Shown one piece after another: positions 6,840 through 14,445 of a stretch of 14,445 nt of DNA. Origin of the DNA: Gammaproteobacteria bacterium (GTDB taxonomy: Bacteria > Pseudomonadota > Gammaproteobacteria > Steroidobacterales > BM003); the NCBI GenBank assembly GCA_026193125.1, contig JAPHSC010000335.1:1-14445 (forward strand), given 5' to 3'. Every line of letters begins with the position of its first letter. Position 1 is the stretch's first letter. The notes under the pieces were generated by a model. It had not been told where the DNA came from. It saw only the letters and a program-made list of their open reading frames with translations, and ran no database searches. The position numbers and the translations under genes were made by a program.

Positions 6840-8408
6840 CTAGGTAAGATTGTCCAGCACGGCTTGGAAACGGGGATGATCTCGCAGGGGGTCAAGATCC
6901 GAATCGTGCTGCACCCAGCCCTTGTTGGCCAGACCGGGAACAGATGAGGCCTCAAGACAGTCCAGGGCCTTTTCAATATTTCCGCACTGGGCATACAGAC
7001 AAGCCAGGTTGTATTGCACAACCGATGCATCGGGCTCCAGGGCCATGGCCCGGTCAGCCAATTCCAGGGCGCGCTGCTGGTCTCCTTCCTTGGCATACAG
7101 CACGCCGGTCAGATACATGGCTCGCACGTCGTCCGGGTGCAGTTCAAGACGCCGCGTCCCGCGACGGATTGCTTCCTCGCGCCAGGTGCGCTCCTCCTCG
7201 CTGCGGCCCAGTTCCTTAAGCACCTGGGGCATGAATGCGGCCGACTGACAATCGTCCGGATCCAGCAGCGCGGCCCGTTCGAACAAGCGGGCGGCCATCT
7301 CGTACTTGCCCTGGTGCACACAGGCCCTGGCGTAAAAATAGTGAGCCTCGAAACTGTCCCGGTTCAGGGCAATCGCCTGCTCGAATTCCTGTTCGCTTTG
7401 CTCGAAGCGGGTCAATAGCATCAACGCCAGTCCCCGGGAGGCATGGGCCTCTGCCAGGCTGAAGCATAGCTCTACCGCCTTGCGGCTGGCCTCGTCCGCC
7501 TGCTGCCGATATTCCTCGCGGCTTTCGCTGTACATATAAAGAAAGGCGGCTGCGTCAGCCAGGCCACCCCAGGCTCGGGCAAACTCCGGGTCAATCTCGA
7601 TGGCGCGAGAAAACATCTGCCGGGCATACAGCATGTTGCGGGTGTCAAAGCGGTGAAAATAACTCCAGGCCTTGAGGTAGTAGTCGTAAGCTTGCACATC
7701 CCGCGTACTGCTGCGCTGCATGACCTGGACCTGTTCAGATTCCAGGCTCAGTTCCAGGGTCTTGGCGATGCACGAGGCAATGTTCTCCTGTACCGTGAAC
7801 ACGTCCTCCATGGGCGCGTCGAAGCGTTCCGACCACAGGTGATAACCATTCTCCGCGTTGATTAGCTGCGCGGTCACTCGAAGCCGATTACCTGACTTGC
7901 GGACGCTGCCTTCCAGCACACTGCTCACCTTTAGCTGCTTCCCGATATCCTTGATATCCACCGACTGGCTGCGAAACTGGAAGGAGGAGGTGCGGGAGGC
8001 GACGTGCAGGCCATTAATCCGGGTGAGGGTGTTGAGTATTTCCTCGGCCACACCATCACAGAAATATCCCTGGTCGTGTGCCTCGCTCATGTCCGCGAAA
8101 GGCAAGACCGCCACCGAGGGCAAACCCGGCGAAGGTTTCGTCGTCGGAACCTCGGGAAGCGGTTCCGGGCCGGCATCCTTCACAATTCCCTTGCGAGTGA
8201 TGTCATAGATCCAGGCCAGCACAAGCGTCAAAGGAAAGCCGGCGGCAGCTACCCAGATGAGCAGGGTCAAGGTATGCGGGGGGAATTCCAGGGGTTCCCA
8301 CACGGTCTCGGCGACCTGGACCGTGGTCCAGGCGATAATCAGGTACAGGACACCGGCGCGCAATACTTTGCGTCGTTTCAGTTCAGACCAGAGCCTTTCG
8401 CTGTCCAC
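6840..8408 (-). CDS. Membrane-anchored TolB-like/TPR protein
   Basis: A 522-residue protein from the GTG at 8408, which has GGAG six bases upstream and lets the chain begin at the family-like VDSERLWSELKRRKVLR; the frame itself is open to 8516. Order of domains: a basic N-terminus, two membrane helices (about 15-33 and 46-67), a Pro-rich linker, and a TolB-like domain (about 97-225, starting SVAVLPFADMS and including GYFCDGVAEEILNTL and VLEGSVRKSGNRLRVTAQL). After that come at least five TPR units (about 245-510; for example AHYFYARACVHQGKYEMAAR and VQYNLACLYAQCGNIEKALD). This layout is common next to class III cyclase or CadC-type output domains, but here the output domain is absent and replaced by the two helices. 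It is probably a cytoplasm- or periplasm-facing scaffold; partner unknown. Confidence 0.85.
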   Translation of the reverse strand: MDSERLWSELKRRKVLRAGVLYLIIAWTTVQVAETVWEPLEFPPHTLTLLIWVAAAGFPLTLVLAWIYDITRKGIVKDAGPEPLPEVPTTKPSPGLPSVAVLPFADMSEAHDQGYFCDGVAEEILNTLTRINGLHVASRTSSFQFRSQSVDIKDIGKQLKVSSVLEGSVRKSGNRLRVTAQLINAENGYHLWSERFDAPMEDVFTVQENIASCIAKTLELSLESEQVQVMQRSSTRDVQAYDYYLKAWSYFHRFDTRNMLYARQMFSRAIEIDPEFARAWGGLADAAAFLYMYSESREEYRQQADEASRKAVELCFSLAEAHASRGLALMLLTRFEQSEQEFEQAIALNRDSFEAHYFYARACVHQGKYEMAARLFERAALLDPDDCQSAAFMPQVLKELGRSEEERTWREEAIRRGTRRLELHPDDVRAMYLTGVLYAKEGDQQRALELADRAMALEPDASVVQYNLACLYAQCGNIEKALDCLEASSVPGLANKGWVQHDSDLDPLRDHPRFQAVLDNLT

Positions 8409-8438
8409 TGCCGTCTCCACGGACCATAGGGTCCCTAT

Positions 8439-8444
8439 AGTATA
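8439..8444 (-). promoter_or_regulatory. Candidate -10 box for the TPR gene
   Basis: The minus strand reads TATACT about 30 bases upstream of the GTG at 8408, within a short AT-rich run. A TTGAAC lies upstream but at a 20-base spacing, which is too long for a good sigma-70 promoter, so the -35 assignment is uncertain. Confidence 0.25.
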
Positions 8445-8697
8445 GGCAAATTCACTCACGGTAAGTTCAAGCGAAGGTTTAAATTCCCAGCCTGCCCACG
8501 CTGACGAGGTCGACAATGCCGAGTGTTACATCGGGGAAGGGCGTACGAGTCTGACCGATAGCAGTCTGCCAGCCGGGTTTTACCCATGGGGTGATGCGGA
8601 GCAAAATCAGCTTGTATGCGCTCTGCAGACTGGCGTGGGTCTGAATCACTACTAAAATAGTTCCAGACAGGTATCGAAATGCTACGGGGGCGAGGGC

Positions 8698-9780
8698 ATG
8701 GCTGCGACATTTCCATTCAGAAACCTGGTGTTCGAGGGTGGAGGCGTGAAAGGCGTGGCCTACCTGGGTGCGTTGGAGGTGCTGGAGAAGCGGGGCATCC
8801 TGGGGCAGATCAAACGCGTGGCGGGTGCCTCGGTGGGTGGTCTGAATGCTCTGCTGCTGAGTCTTGGATACAGTCCGGCAGAAACCCGCAAGATTCTCTG
8901 GAAACTGGACTTCAGAAACTTTTTGGATGATGACTGGGGCCTGGTCCGCGACACGCGCAGGTTTGTGCGAAGTTTTGGATGGTACAAGGGGGATTTCTTC
9001 CGTCACTGGGTAGGAGAACTGATCCGTGCGAAGGTGGGTGCTTCTGACGCGACTTTTCGCGACCTGAGCGAACACGGTTGTCTTGATCTGTCCCTGGTGG
9101 TCACCAACCTGGCCACTGGTTTTTCCGAGATATGCTCACTGGAACACACGCCGAATATGCCGGTGGCAGACGCCATGCGTATGACTATCTCCATACCGCT
9201 TTTTTTCACTGCGGTGCCGGGTAAGGGCCACGACCTGTATGTGGACGGAGGATTGTTGCGCAATTATCCGGTCAAGCTCTTTGATCGTGAGAAATATCTG
9301 CCCGAGGACTGCCGTGAGCGACACAGTTTTGCGACTGAATATTATGCCAGTGACAATGCCGGCAGACGCCCGGGCAGCAGCGCCTATGTCTACAACAAAG
9401 AGACTCTGGGTTTCAGGCTGGATGCCAGGGAGAAAATCAATGTGTTTCGGGACGCAGGCAGGCCCAGGCGACGCAAGATCAATGACCTGTTCGACTATGT
9501 GTCTTCGGTAGTAAATACGGTGCTGGATGTGCAGCAGACCGTACATCTGCACAGTGACGATTGGCAACGCACCATCTATATCGACTCATTGGGCGTGGGA
9601 ACGCTGGACTTCAAGCTCAAGGCTGCCCAGAAAGCCAGCCTGGTGGAGCAGGGCAGGCTGGGCGTGCAGCACTATCTGCACTGGTACGAGAAAGCGCGCG
9701 GGCACGAGCGACCCTGCAACCACCCTGCTTACGAGGCGCCGCCGGTCGCTGCAAGTCCAGACGAGTCTGCGGGCGACTAG
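8698..9780 (+). CDS. Patatin-like phospholipase
   Basis: A 360-residue patatin-fold serine hydrolase. The oxyanion-hole motif GGGVKG is at 14-19, the nucleophile motif GASVGG is at 43-48 (Ser45), and the catalytic Asp is Asp183 in DGG (YVDGGLLRNYPV). The Ser-Asp dyad is complete. No signal peptide is visible, so it is cytoplasmic or reaches its target by another route. Family members hydrolyse acyl esters of phospholipids or neutral lipids. Residues 200-330 contain a large insert-like region (including RPGSSAYVYNKETLGFRLDA and INDLFDYVSSVVNTVLDVQQ) seen in longer bacterial patatins. The ATG at 8698 follows the purine-rich GGGGGCGAGGGC. Its stop codon shares CTAG with the convergent acyltransferase gene, whose product makes the kind of lipid a patatin could consume; that functional pairing is inference. 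Confidence 0.9.
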   Translation: MAATFPFRNLVFEGGGVKGVAYLGALEVLEKRGILGQIKRVAGASVGGLNALLLSLGYSPAETRKILWKLDFRNFLDDDWGLVRDTRRFVRSFGWYKGDFFRHWVGELIRAKVGASDATFRDLSEHGCLDLSLVVTNLATGFSEICSLEHTPNMPVADAMRMTISIPLFFTAVPGKGHDLYVDGGLLRNYPVKLFDREKYLPEDCRERHSFATEYYASDNAGRRPGSSAYVYNKETLGFRLDAREKINVFRDAGRPRRRKINDLFDYVSSVVNTVLDVQQTVHLHSDDWQRTIYIDSLGVGTLDFKLKAAQKASLVEQGRLGVQHYLHWYEKARGHERPCNHPAYEAPPVAASPDESAGD

Positions 9781-11504
9781 CTGCTCGAGCCCTCGGGCGC
9801 CGGCTCTTCCGCAGCGACTGGCTGGTTGACGGTTTCCTTGTCGGCAGGTTCCGCCTTTTTCCGAGCCACGGGCTTCTTCTTCCTGGTGGGCGCAGCCTTT
9901 TCTGCCAGCGCTTCAGGCGCCTGTGCCGCAATCTTGGTGGGCGCGGTCTTCTTGCGCAGCACGGGCTTCTTCTTCCTGACGGGTCCAGCTTTTTTCGCCG
10001 GCGCTTCAGGCGCCTGTGGCGTGGTCTTGGGTGGCTCGATCTTGTCGCCAGCAGGACGTTTCTTTTTCCTGACAACTGCCGGTTTTGTCGCTGGAGGGTT
10101 CTTGGTTTTCTCCGCTACCTGCGGGCGCTCGGCATACTGGCGGGCGGCATCCTTCAGGTCTTGCAGAGAGTCCTGGATATACCGGGTGAGATCTGGCAAA
10201 TCCGGAATTTGCCGCTTGCCCGCGACGAGTCCAAAACACATCCGCCCGTCGTAGCTGTACACGGTGATATTCAAGGCAACATTCGGTGCCAGGACAGAGA
10301 TGGGATATACACCGCGCAGACGTGTGCCATAGAAATACAAAGGCGTCTGGGGTCCGGGAACATTTGACACCACGACATTCCCCAGCGGTGGCGCCGTGTC
10401 ATTGAGGTTCAAGGCCTCGCCAATCTGGGCCATGATTTGTGTGCCCAGGGAGTAAGTGGTCACGGTCTGTTCAGACAGGGCCGCGAACTGGCGTTGTACA
10501 CGTCTGCTGGCGGCATGAATCTGGGCCAGTCTTTCCAGGGGGCTGGCCTTGGCATCGCCAAGTTCAAGCAGCAGGATGGAAATCTGGTTGCCGGTTTGCT
10601 CGGTTGCGGAATCCCGCCGCAAATTTACCGGCATTTCCGCAATCAGGGGTTTGTCAGTCTGAATCTTGTGCTGGCGCATGTATTCTCGCAGACCCATGTC
10701 TACCATGGTCAGTACCAGGTCATTAATGCTGGCTCCCACGCTTCGACCCAGGTCACGCAGTTCCAGCAATTCCACCGACAGGACGGTTACCGCCCGGTCT
10801 GACGTGGGTGCTCCGTTAAACGGTGTGCGTGGCGCGGCGAAGGGTACCGGCACCTGCGAGTCATAGGAGCCGGTCAGCTGCAGTCCGTGGCGCAAGGTCA
10901 TGGTGCCCAGTTCCGCCAGCGTAAGCGCGCCACGGCCCAGTTGTCTCAAGATTTCCAGAGGGTTGGTTTCGCCCTCGGTTTTCCCGCTATCGGGAAGATG
11001 CTGAATAGCCCATGGCGGTACTGTGTCCATCGCCACCGGTGTGGTGCTCATGGATTCCACCATCCAGCGTGAGAACGTCACGCCATCCGCATAGGCATGG
11101 TGCAGCTTGGTGTACAGGGCTACGCGATTGTTTTCCAGTCCCTCGATAACATGCACTTCCCACAAGGGCCGCTTGCGATCCAGCAAGGGCGCGTGTAACT
11201 GCTCCACCAGGTCCATGAGTTGTGCTTCGCTTCCCGGTCTGGGTAATCGCAGGTGACGAATATGGTGGGTGGTGTCCACATTCGTGATGCGCTGCCACTC
11301 TGGCAATCCGTAGCGTCCGGTTTTCAGCACCCGGTTAAAGGGCGCGCGCACCGGGGCCGATCGCATGATATCTACTACCTTGCCCACGGTGTTGCCGGCA
11401 TCAGATTCGGGCAGCTCAAAAATCAACAGACCCGCAACATGCTTGGGACTTGCAGAGGTCTCCGTGATGACAAAGCCCAGGTCCATCAGTGATAGTGCGG
11501 TCAT
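9777..11504 (-). CDS. WS/DGAT wax ester synthase/acyl-CoA:diacylglycerol acyltransferase with basic repeat tail
   Basis: A 575-residue protein. Residues 1-460 are the WS/DGAT enzyme: the start MTALSLMDLGFVITETSASPKHVAGL is family-like; RPLWEVHVIEG is at 112-122; the catalytic HHxxxDG is HHAYADG at 135-141; NDLVLTMVDMGLREYM starts at 261; and GNVVVSNVPGP is at 375-385. These enzymes join acyl-CoA to fatty alcohols or diacylglycerol, giving wax esters or triacylglycerol at the inner membrane and lipid-droplet surface. Residues 461-575 form an extra Lys/Pro/Ala-rich tail, low complexity and probably disordered. AGGAG precedes the ATG at a long 11-base spacing, but the family-like N-terminus supports this start. 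The gene is convergent with the patatin and divergent from the Asp-box gene. Enzyme assignment is confident; wax ester versus triacylglycerol preference cannot be read from sequence. Confidence 0.92.
   Translation of the reverse strand: MTALSLMDLGFVITETSASPKHVAGLLIFELPESDAGNTVGKVVDIMRSAPVRAPFNRVLKTGRYGLPEWQRITNVDTTHHIRHLRLPRPGSEAQLMDLVEQLHAPLLDRKRPLWEVHVIEGLENNRVALYTKLHHAYADGVTFSRWMVESMSTTPVAMDTVPPWAIQHLPDSGKTEGETNPLEILRQLGRGALTLAELGTMTLRHGLQLTGSYDSQVPVPFAAPRTPFNGAPTSDRAVTVLSVELLELRDLGRSVGASINDLVLTMVDMGLREYMRQHKIQTDKPLIAEMPVNLRRDSATEQTGNQISILLLELGDAKASPLERLAQIHAASRRVQRQFAALSEQTVTTYSLGTQIMAQIGEALNLNDTAPPLGNVVVSNVPGPQTPLYFYGTRLRGVYPISVLAPNVALNITVYSYDGRMCFGLVAGKRQIPDLPDLTRYIQDSLQDLKDAARQYAERPQVAEKTKNPPATKPAVVRKKKRPAGDKIEPPKTTPQAPEAPAKKAGPVRKKKPVLRKKTAPTKIAAQAPEALAEKAAPTRKKKPVARKKAEPADKETVNQPVAAEEPAPEGSSS
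9828..10106 (-). repeat. Three-copy 93-bp coding repeat (31-residue period)
   Basis: Within the acyltransferase tail, the motif RKKK recurs at residues 479, 510 and 541, exactly 31 residues apart. Copies cover residues 467-497, 498-528 and 529-559. Copies 2 and 3 align well (APEAPAKKAGPVRKKKP against APEALAEKAAPTRKKKP); copy 1 is more diverged. At DNA level GCGCTTCAGGCGCCTGTG (plus strand) occurs at 9908-9925 and again at 10001-10018, a 93-base offset. The exact period and near-identical DNA point to tandem duplication. Confidence 0.85.
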
Positions 11505-11849
11505 GGTCGGTAATACTCCTTTTCTGCATTCCCGCAGGTCTGGTGTGGTCTTTGATTTTCCATAGTGACTGCCTTGTGGTGTTCTACCTATTGCGGTTTA
11601 CATAAATTTTTTCAACAAAACAATAAAGTTTATAGGTAGAATCAATCCAGGTATTGAAGACCACAAGTTTTTCACGACAAAAAAACACAGTTTTGCTAGG
11701 ATTTTAGAGGCTTCGGTGATGCGGTCGGATTCGATCTAACCTTATGTAAAATCACTGAAAAACCAGCAAAGCAGGACGAAGACGTAGAAAGCAAAAATAA
11801 AAACCAAGAATAACTCAATACGATTTTATCTTCGAAACGGGGCAAGGAT
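11505..11849. promoter_or_regulatory. AT-rich divergent intergenic region with nested inverted repeats
   Basis: These 345 bp separate the divergent acyltransferase and Asp-box genes and are markedly more AT-rich than the surrounding coding DNA. They hold two nested inverted repeats: CTTGTGGT (11573-11580) with ACCACAAG (11660-11667) outside, and TTCTACCTAT (11582-11591) with ATAGGTAGAA (11632-11641) inside. A weaker pair, GATTTTA (11700-11706) with TAAAATC (11747-11753), lies nearer the Asp-box gene. A run reading TGCTAGGAT (11695-11702... on the plus strand) could be an extended -10 for the Asp-box gene, but no good -35 is at the right distance. No gene is visible in this stretch. Both flanking genes presumably have promoters here; which repeat, if any, is an operator is not known. 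Confidence 0.55.
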
Positions 11850-14445
11850 ATGCTTTCCAGGACCATTCAGGGTACAAATGTACCCTTTTTCCCATTGGGT
11901 TTTTTAGTGGCTATTGCGATGCTGGTTTCGACCGCAGCATCGGGGCAGGGAATTCCCGGGCAAAGCGTCAATATCATCGGGCCGACGCCTGAAATCGACT
12001 ACATGCTCCCCGACACGGGTTTGAAGCAGCAGAACGAGGTCAATTGCACGGTTCGTCCTGGCGACCCCCTGGTCGCTTTCTGCGGCTATAACGACTACCG
12101 CACCACCGAGAAGACCGGTGATGCATGGGTGGGCGTGAGCATGACCCGCGACGGCGGCCTGACCTGGAGCAGTCGCCTGGCTCCCGGTTGGCCCCAGTAT
12201 GCGACTCCCGGTTCAGGTGCGCCTATTGGCCATGATTTCGCGGCTGACCCCAACGCGGCGGCGATACCGGGGGTGGTGCTGTACAACTTCATCGCCACCG
12301 ATCGCGGCAAAAAGGGTACCGGTGGGCTATTCCTGCAGCGCTGGTTTGAGTCCGACAAGGAAAACGGATTCCCCTATGTTCCCAGCCAGGACACTATCCT
12401 GATCACCAAGGGCACCAGTTGCCCACAGTGCTCCGGACGCTTCATCGACAAGCCCCACATGATTGCGGTACTTAGCCCGACCGGCGCAGACGTGACCGTG
12501 ACGGGAACTATGGAGGATGGCACCAGCCGTAGCACAACCGTTCCCGCCGGCGAATTGCACGTGGTTTACTCGGTGTTCACCGGCAGCAAGCAGAACGGCT
12601 CCAAGATCCTGCATTCGGTTTCAAGGGACTGGGGAGCCACCTGGAGCGTGGACTCCAAGATCACCGAGAGCGTGGAGATCAATCAGAGCGCGCACCTGGT
12701 GGCCAGGGGTAACGACCTGCTGGTGGTCTGGCGCCGGTTCTCGGACAACAACGAGTCAAATGCGCTGATGTATTCCATGTCCCGGGATCGTGGACAGACC
12801 TGGGACAAGGCAGAGGTGCTGTCTGAACTGCAATGTCCTTACGATCAGCCCACCCGGAACAACATGTTCCGCACCACCGTACACCCGGTGGCCGCCACCG
12901 ACGGCAACAGGTTTTACACGTTCTGGTCCGCACGAGGTGTGGAACAGACCCTGGGTGCCGGAACCGATAGCGCCGGCAACCCCATTCCGGCCGCCGACAT
13001 GAATTGCCAGTTCGGCTTGTCCCGTATCGTCATGTCCACCTCGACCGACGGGGTGACCTGGTCAACCCCGGCGCCGGTCGACATGACGTCCCCGGGAATC
13101 GGCCACCAGTTCATGCCCTCGGTCGCCTCGGCCGATGGCCTGCTGCAAGTGGCCTGGTACGACAGCCGCGATTCCATGCTCCCGGTGCACAACGAGGGCG
13201 TTATGGACGGGTTCTTCGTGGGCGCGGACGGCAAAGAACTTCCTCCGCCCTTTGTGGCCAGGCACTCGGTGGACGTGCGCGGCAAACAGATCGCCGGTGC
13301 CCTGAACCCGCTTGATCCGTCGGTCCGACTGTCCCGCTACCCCCTGTTTCCGCTGACCAGCGACCTGTCCCTGCAGCTCGGGTTCAATTTCGTCAATGCT
13401 CGAATGTTCGCCGGCGGCAAGGTGCCGTTCATGGGTGACTACATCTCGGTAGCCGCGCCTGCTTTCCGCCTGGACGCGGATGGAAACTGGCGGGATAACC
13501 AGGGCCCCGGCGCTTTCGAGCCGCCAAGTTTCTATGCCGCCTGGACCGATAACCGGGATGTCCGTGGAGACGCCTGGGGCGATATATTCAACGCTTCCAC
13601 CGTCTATTCATCCAATGCCAACATCCCGCCCAAGGCGACTAACGACCTGGAGCAGGGAACCGAGACCAACTACACCCCCGGCACTTGCGTGGCCGGTAGC
13701 AACATTGATCGGACCCGGGATCAGAACGTGTACGCCACCACCATCAAGCCCGGTGCCGTGCTGACCATGCCTACCCGCAACAAGCGTCTCGGCGCACTAC
13801 AGCGTGGCTACGTGGTGAACGTGGAGAACGCGGAGCGTAAAAACGGGCAGGAATTCACGTTCTGTATCGACGGTCAGCCCGACGACTATACGGGCGATGT
13901 AGACATGCAGGGCATGGCGTCTTTCAACCAGTTTCCGGCCCCCATTTCGGGTTTCGGACTGGGCAGCAAGATTGACCCGGTCACCACCTTGAATGTGTCT
14001 GTGCCGGCACAGTCCAACTCAGCCCAGTCAGTCTACGTGACCTCAACCATTGATTTTCCGCACATCCCGGTCAGCGTCTACAAGGGCAACTTCCAGTGCG
14101 ACGGACCTCGCGGCGAGCTGGTGTCTACCATAGTAATCAATGGCGACAAGCTGGCCGCCGATCTGCGGGATCCGGATGCGGATCCTGAGGTGATCTCCTG
14201 CACGGACGATGCCGACCCGACCTGTACACGGAAAGACGGTGACCTGCAGCCGATCGCCTCCTACGAGGTGCACGACCCGGAAATCATCAACTACATCTGG
14301 GCCCTGTACAACACTTCGGGGACAGCCCCGGATGGCTCGGTGTTCAGCGATGCCATCACCATCAATCCCCTGATCATGACCCGGGACGGTACCGCCAACC
14401 CGCTGATCATGACCCGCGACGTGACCAACCCGCTGATCATGACCA
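11850..14445 (+). CDS. Secreted Asp-box (BNR) beta-propeller-like protein with NPLIMTRD repeats, 3' partial
   Basis: From the ATG at 11850 the frame stays open for 865 codons to the window edge with no stop, so the gene continues beyond. The N-terminus has a hydrophobic segment (FFPLGFLVAIAMLVSTAASG) consistent with a signal peptide. Asp-boxes (S/T-x-D-x-G-x-T-W) occur at residues 99-106 (TRDGGLTW), 258-265 (SRDWGATW) and 311-318 (SRDRGQTW), with a one-residue-short version at 398-404 (STDGVTW). This marks a BNR/sialidase-type beta-propeller over roughly the first 550 residues. Several Cys, including CPQC at 191-194, suggest disulfides in an exported protein. A beta-rich region follows, and the last 27 residues are the short repeat NPLIMTRD. 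The catalytic arginines and FRIP motif of true sialidases are not seen, so glycosidase activity is not claimed. A spaced GGGG precedes the start instead of a clear Shine-Dalgarno. Confidence 0.8.
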   Translation, partial: MLSRTIQGTNVPFFPLGFLVAIAMLVSTAASGQGIPGQSVNIIGPTPEIDYMLPDTGLKQQNEVNCTVRPGDPLVAFCGYNDYRTTEKTGDAWVGVSMTRDGGLTWSSRLAPGWPQYATPGSGAPIGHDFAADPNAAAIPGVVLYNFIATDRGKKGTGGLFLQRWFESDKENGFPYVPSQDTILITKGTSCPQCSGRFIDKPHMIAVLSPTGADVTVTGTMEDGTSRSTTVPAGELHVVYSVFTGSKQNGSKILHSVSRDWGATWSVDSKITESVEINQSAHLVARGNDLLVVWRRFSDNNESNALMYSMSRDRGQTWDKAEVLSELQCPYDQPTRNNMFRTTVHPVAATDGNRFYTFWSARGVEQTLGAGTDSAGNPIPAADMNCQFGLSRIVMSTSTDGVTWSTPAPVDMTSPGIGHQFMPSVASADGLLQVAWYDSRDSMLPVHNEGVMDGFFVGADGKELPPPFVARHSVDVRGKQIAGALNPLDPSVRLSRYPLFPLTSDLSLQLGFNFVNARMFAGGKVPFMGDYISVAAPAFRLDADGNWRDNQGPGAFEPPSFYAAWTDNRDVRGDAWGDIFNASTVYSSNANIPPKATNDLEQGTETNYTPGTCVAGSNIDRTRDQNVYATTIKPGAVLTMPTRNKRLGALQRGYVVNVENAERKNGQEFTFCIDGQPDDYTGDVDMQGMASFNQFPAPISGFGLGSKIDPVTTLNVSVPAQSNSAQSVYVTSTIDFPHIPVSVYKGNFQCDGPRGELVSTIVINGDKLAADLRDPDADPEVISCTDDADPTCTRKDGDLQPIASYEVHDPEIINYIWALYNTSGTAPDGSVFSDAITINPLIMTRDGTANPLIMTRDVTNPLIMT
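14364..14445 (+). repeat. NPLIMTRD short tandem repeat at the window edge
   Basis: The Asn codons of three NPLIMT units begin at 14364, 14397 and 14427, so the spacings are 33 and 30 bases. The units read NPLIMTRDGTA, NPLIMTRDVT and NPLIMT before the window ends. DNA of units 2 and 3 is identical over the 18 bases from AACCCG through ATGACC; unit 1 differs at two third-codon positions. How many further copies exist cannot be seen. Confidence 0.85.

Noticed and set aside
8479..9075. A 198-codon minus-strand frame across the TPR-patatin intergenic region and the patatin start.
   Set aside because: Mostly antisense to the patatin catalytic region; the intergenic part has no recognisable protein or start signal. 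The 289 bp between the TPR GTG and the patatin ATG otherwise appear to hold only regulatory sequence.
9561..10367. A 268-codon plus-strand frame spanning the patatin end and the acyltransferase tail.
   Set aside because: It overlaps two well supported genes. Its Arg/Leu/Phe-rich periodic sequence is simply the other strand of the basic repeat tail.
11850..14445. Calling the Asp-box protein a true sialidase.
   Set aside because: Asp-boxes occur in many beta-propellers. The FRIP motif and the arginine triad of sialidases are not visible, so only the fold type is supported.

Overview
The window looks like a chromosomal segment of a GC-rich, probably marine, gammaproteobacterium. Halieaceae or a related group is my best guess, from the combination of a wax ester synthase/DGAT-type acyltransferase, a patatin lipase, DUF2784, GFA and TolB-like/TPR proteins. 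This is inference from gene content and not a taxonomic match. Genes are densely packed and there are no RNA genes, insertion sequences, CRISPR arrays or phage genes that I can see. Most of the window is ordinary chromosomal housekeeping or accessory sequence.

Layout, left half (1-6.7 kb). A 5'-truncated DUF2784 membrane protein converges on an exported dienelactone-hydrolase-family protein (minus strand), with a perfect hairpin between them whose arms equal the Neisseria DNA-uptake 10-mer. Divergent from the hydrolase lie a GFA-family zinc protein and a trans-sulfuration PLP enzyme. Next come an EamA/DMT-family transporter interrupted by one in-frame TAG, an exported tandem SnoaL/DUF4440 protein, a 43-residue single-helix membrane peptide that looks like the severed N-terminus of a larger protein, an HNH-like zinc protein overlapping it by ATGA, a lipoprotein and a small cupin.

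Right half (6.7-14.4 kb). A membrane-anchored TolB-like/TPR protein (minus) is divergent from a patatin-like phospholipase (plus). The patatin converges on a WS/DGAT acyltransferase (minus) so tightly that the two stop codons share one CTAG. A lipase next to a neutral-lipid-forming acyltransferase suggests acyl-lipid turnover or storage. The acyltransferase carries a C-terminal tail of about 115 residues, rich in Lys/Pro/Ala, with three copies of an exactly 31-residue period, a histone-H1-like composition not part of the normal enzyme.

An AT-rich intergenic region of 345 bp with nested inverted repeats separates the acyltransferase from a large, divergently transcribed gene that runs off the right edge (865 codons seen without a stop). 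It encodes a secreted Asp-box (BNR) beta-propeller-like protein whose sequence enters a short tandem repeat, NPLIMTRD, in its last 27 residues. The most interesting items are the tailed acyltransferase, the NPLIMTRD repeat protein, the nested inverted repeats between them, and the single-base nonsense lesion in the transporter.
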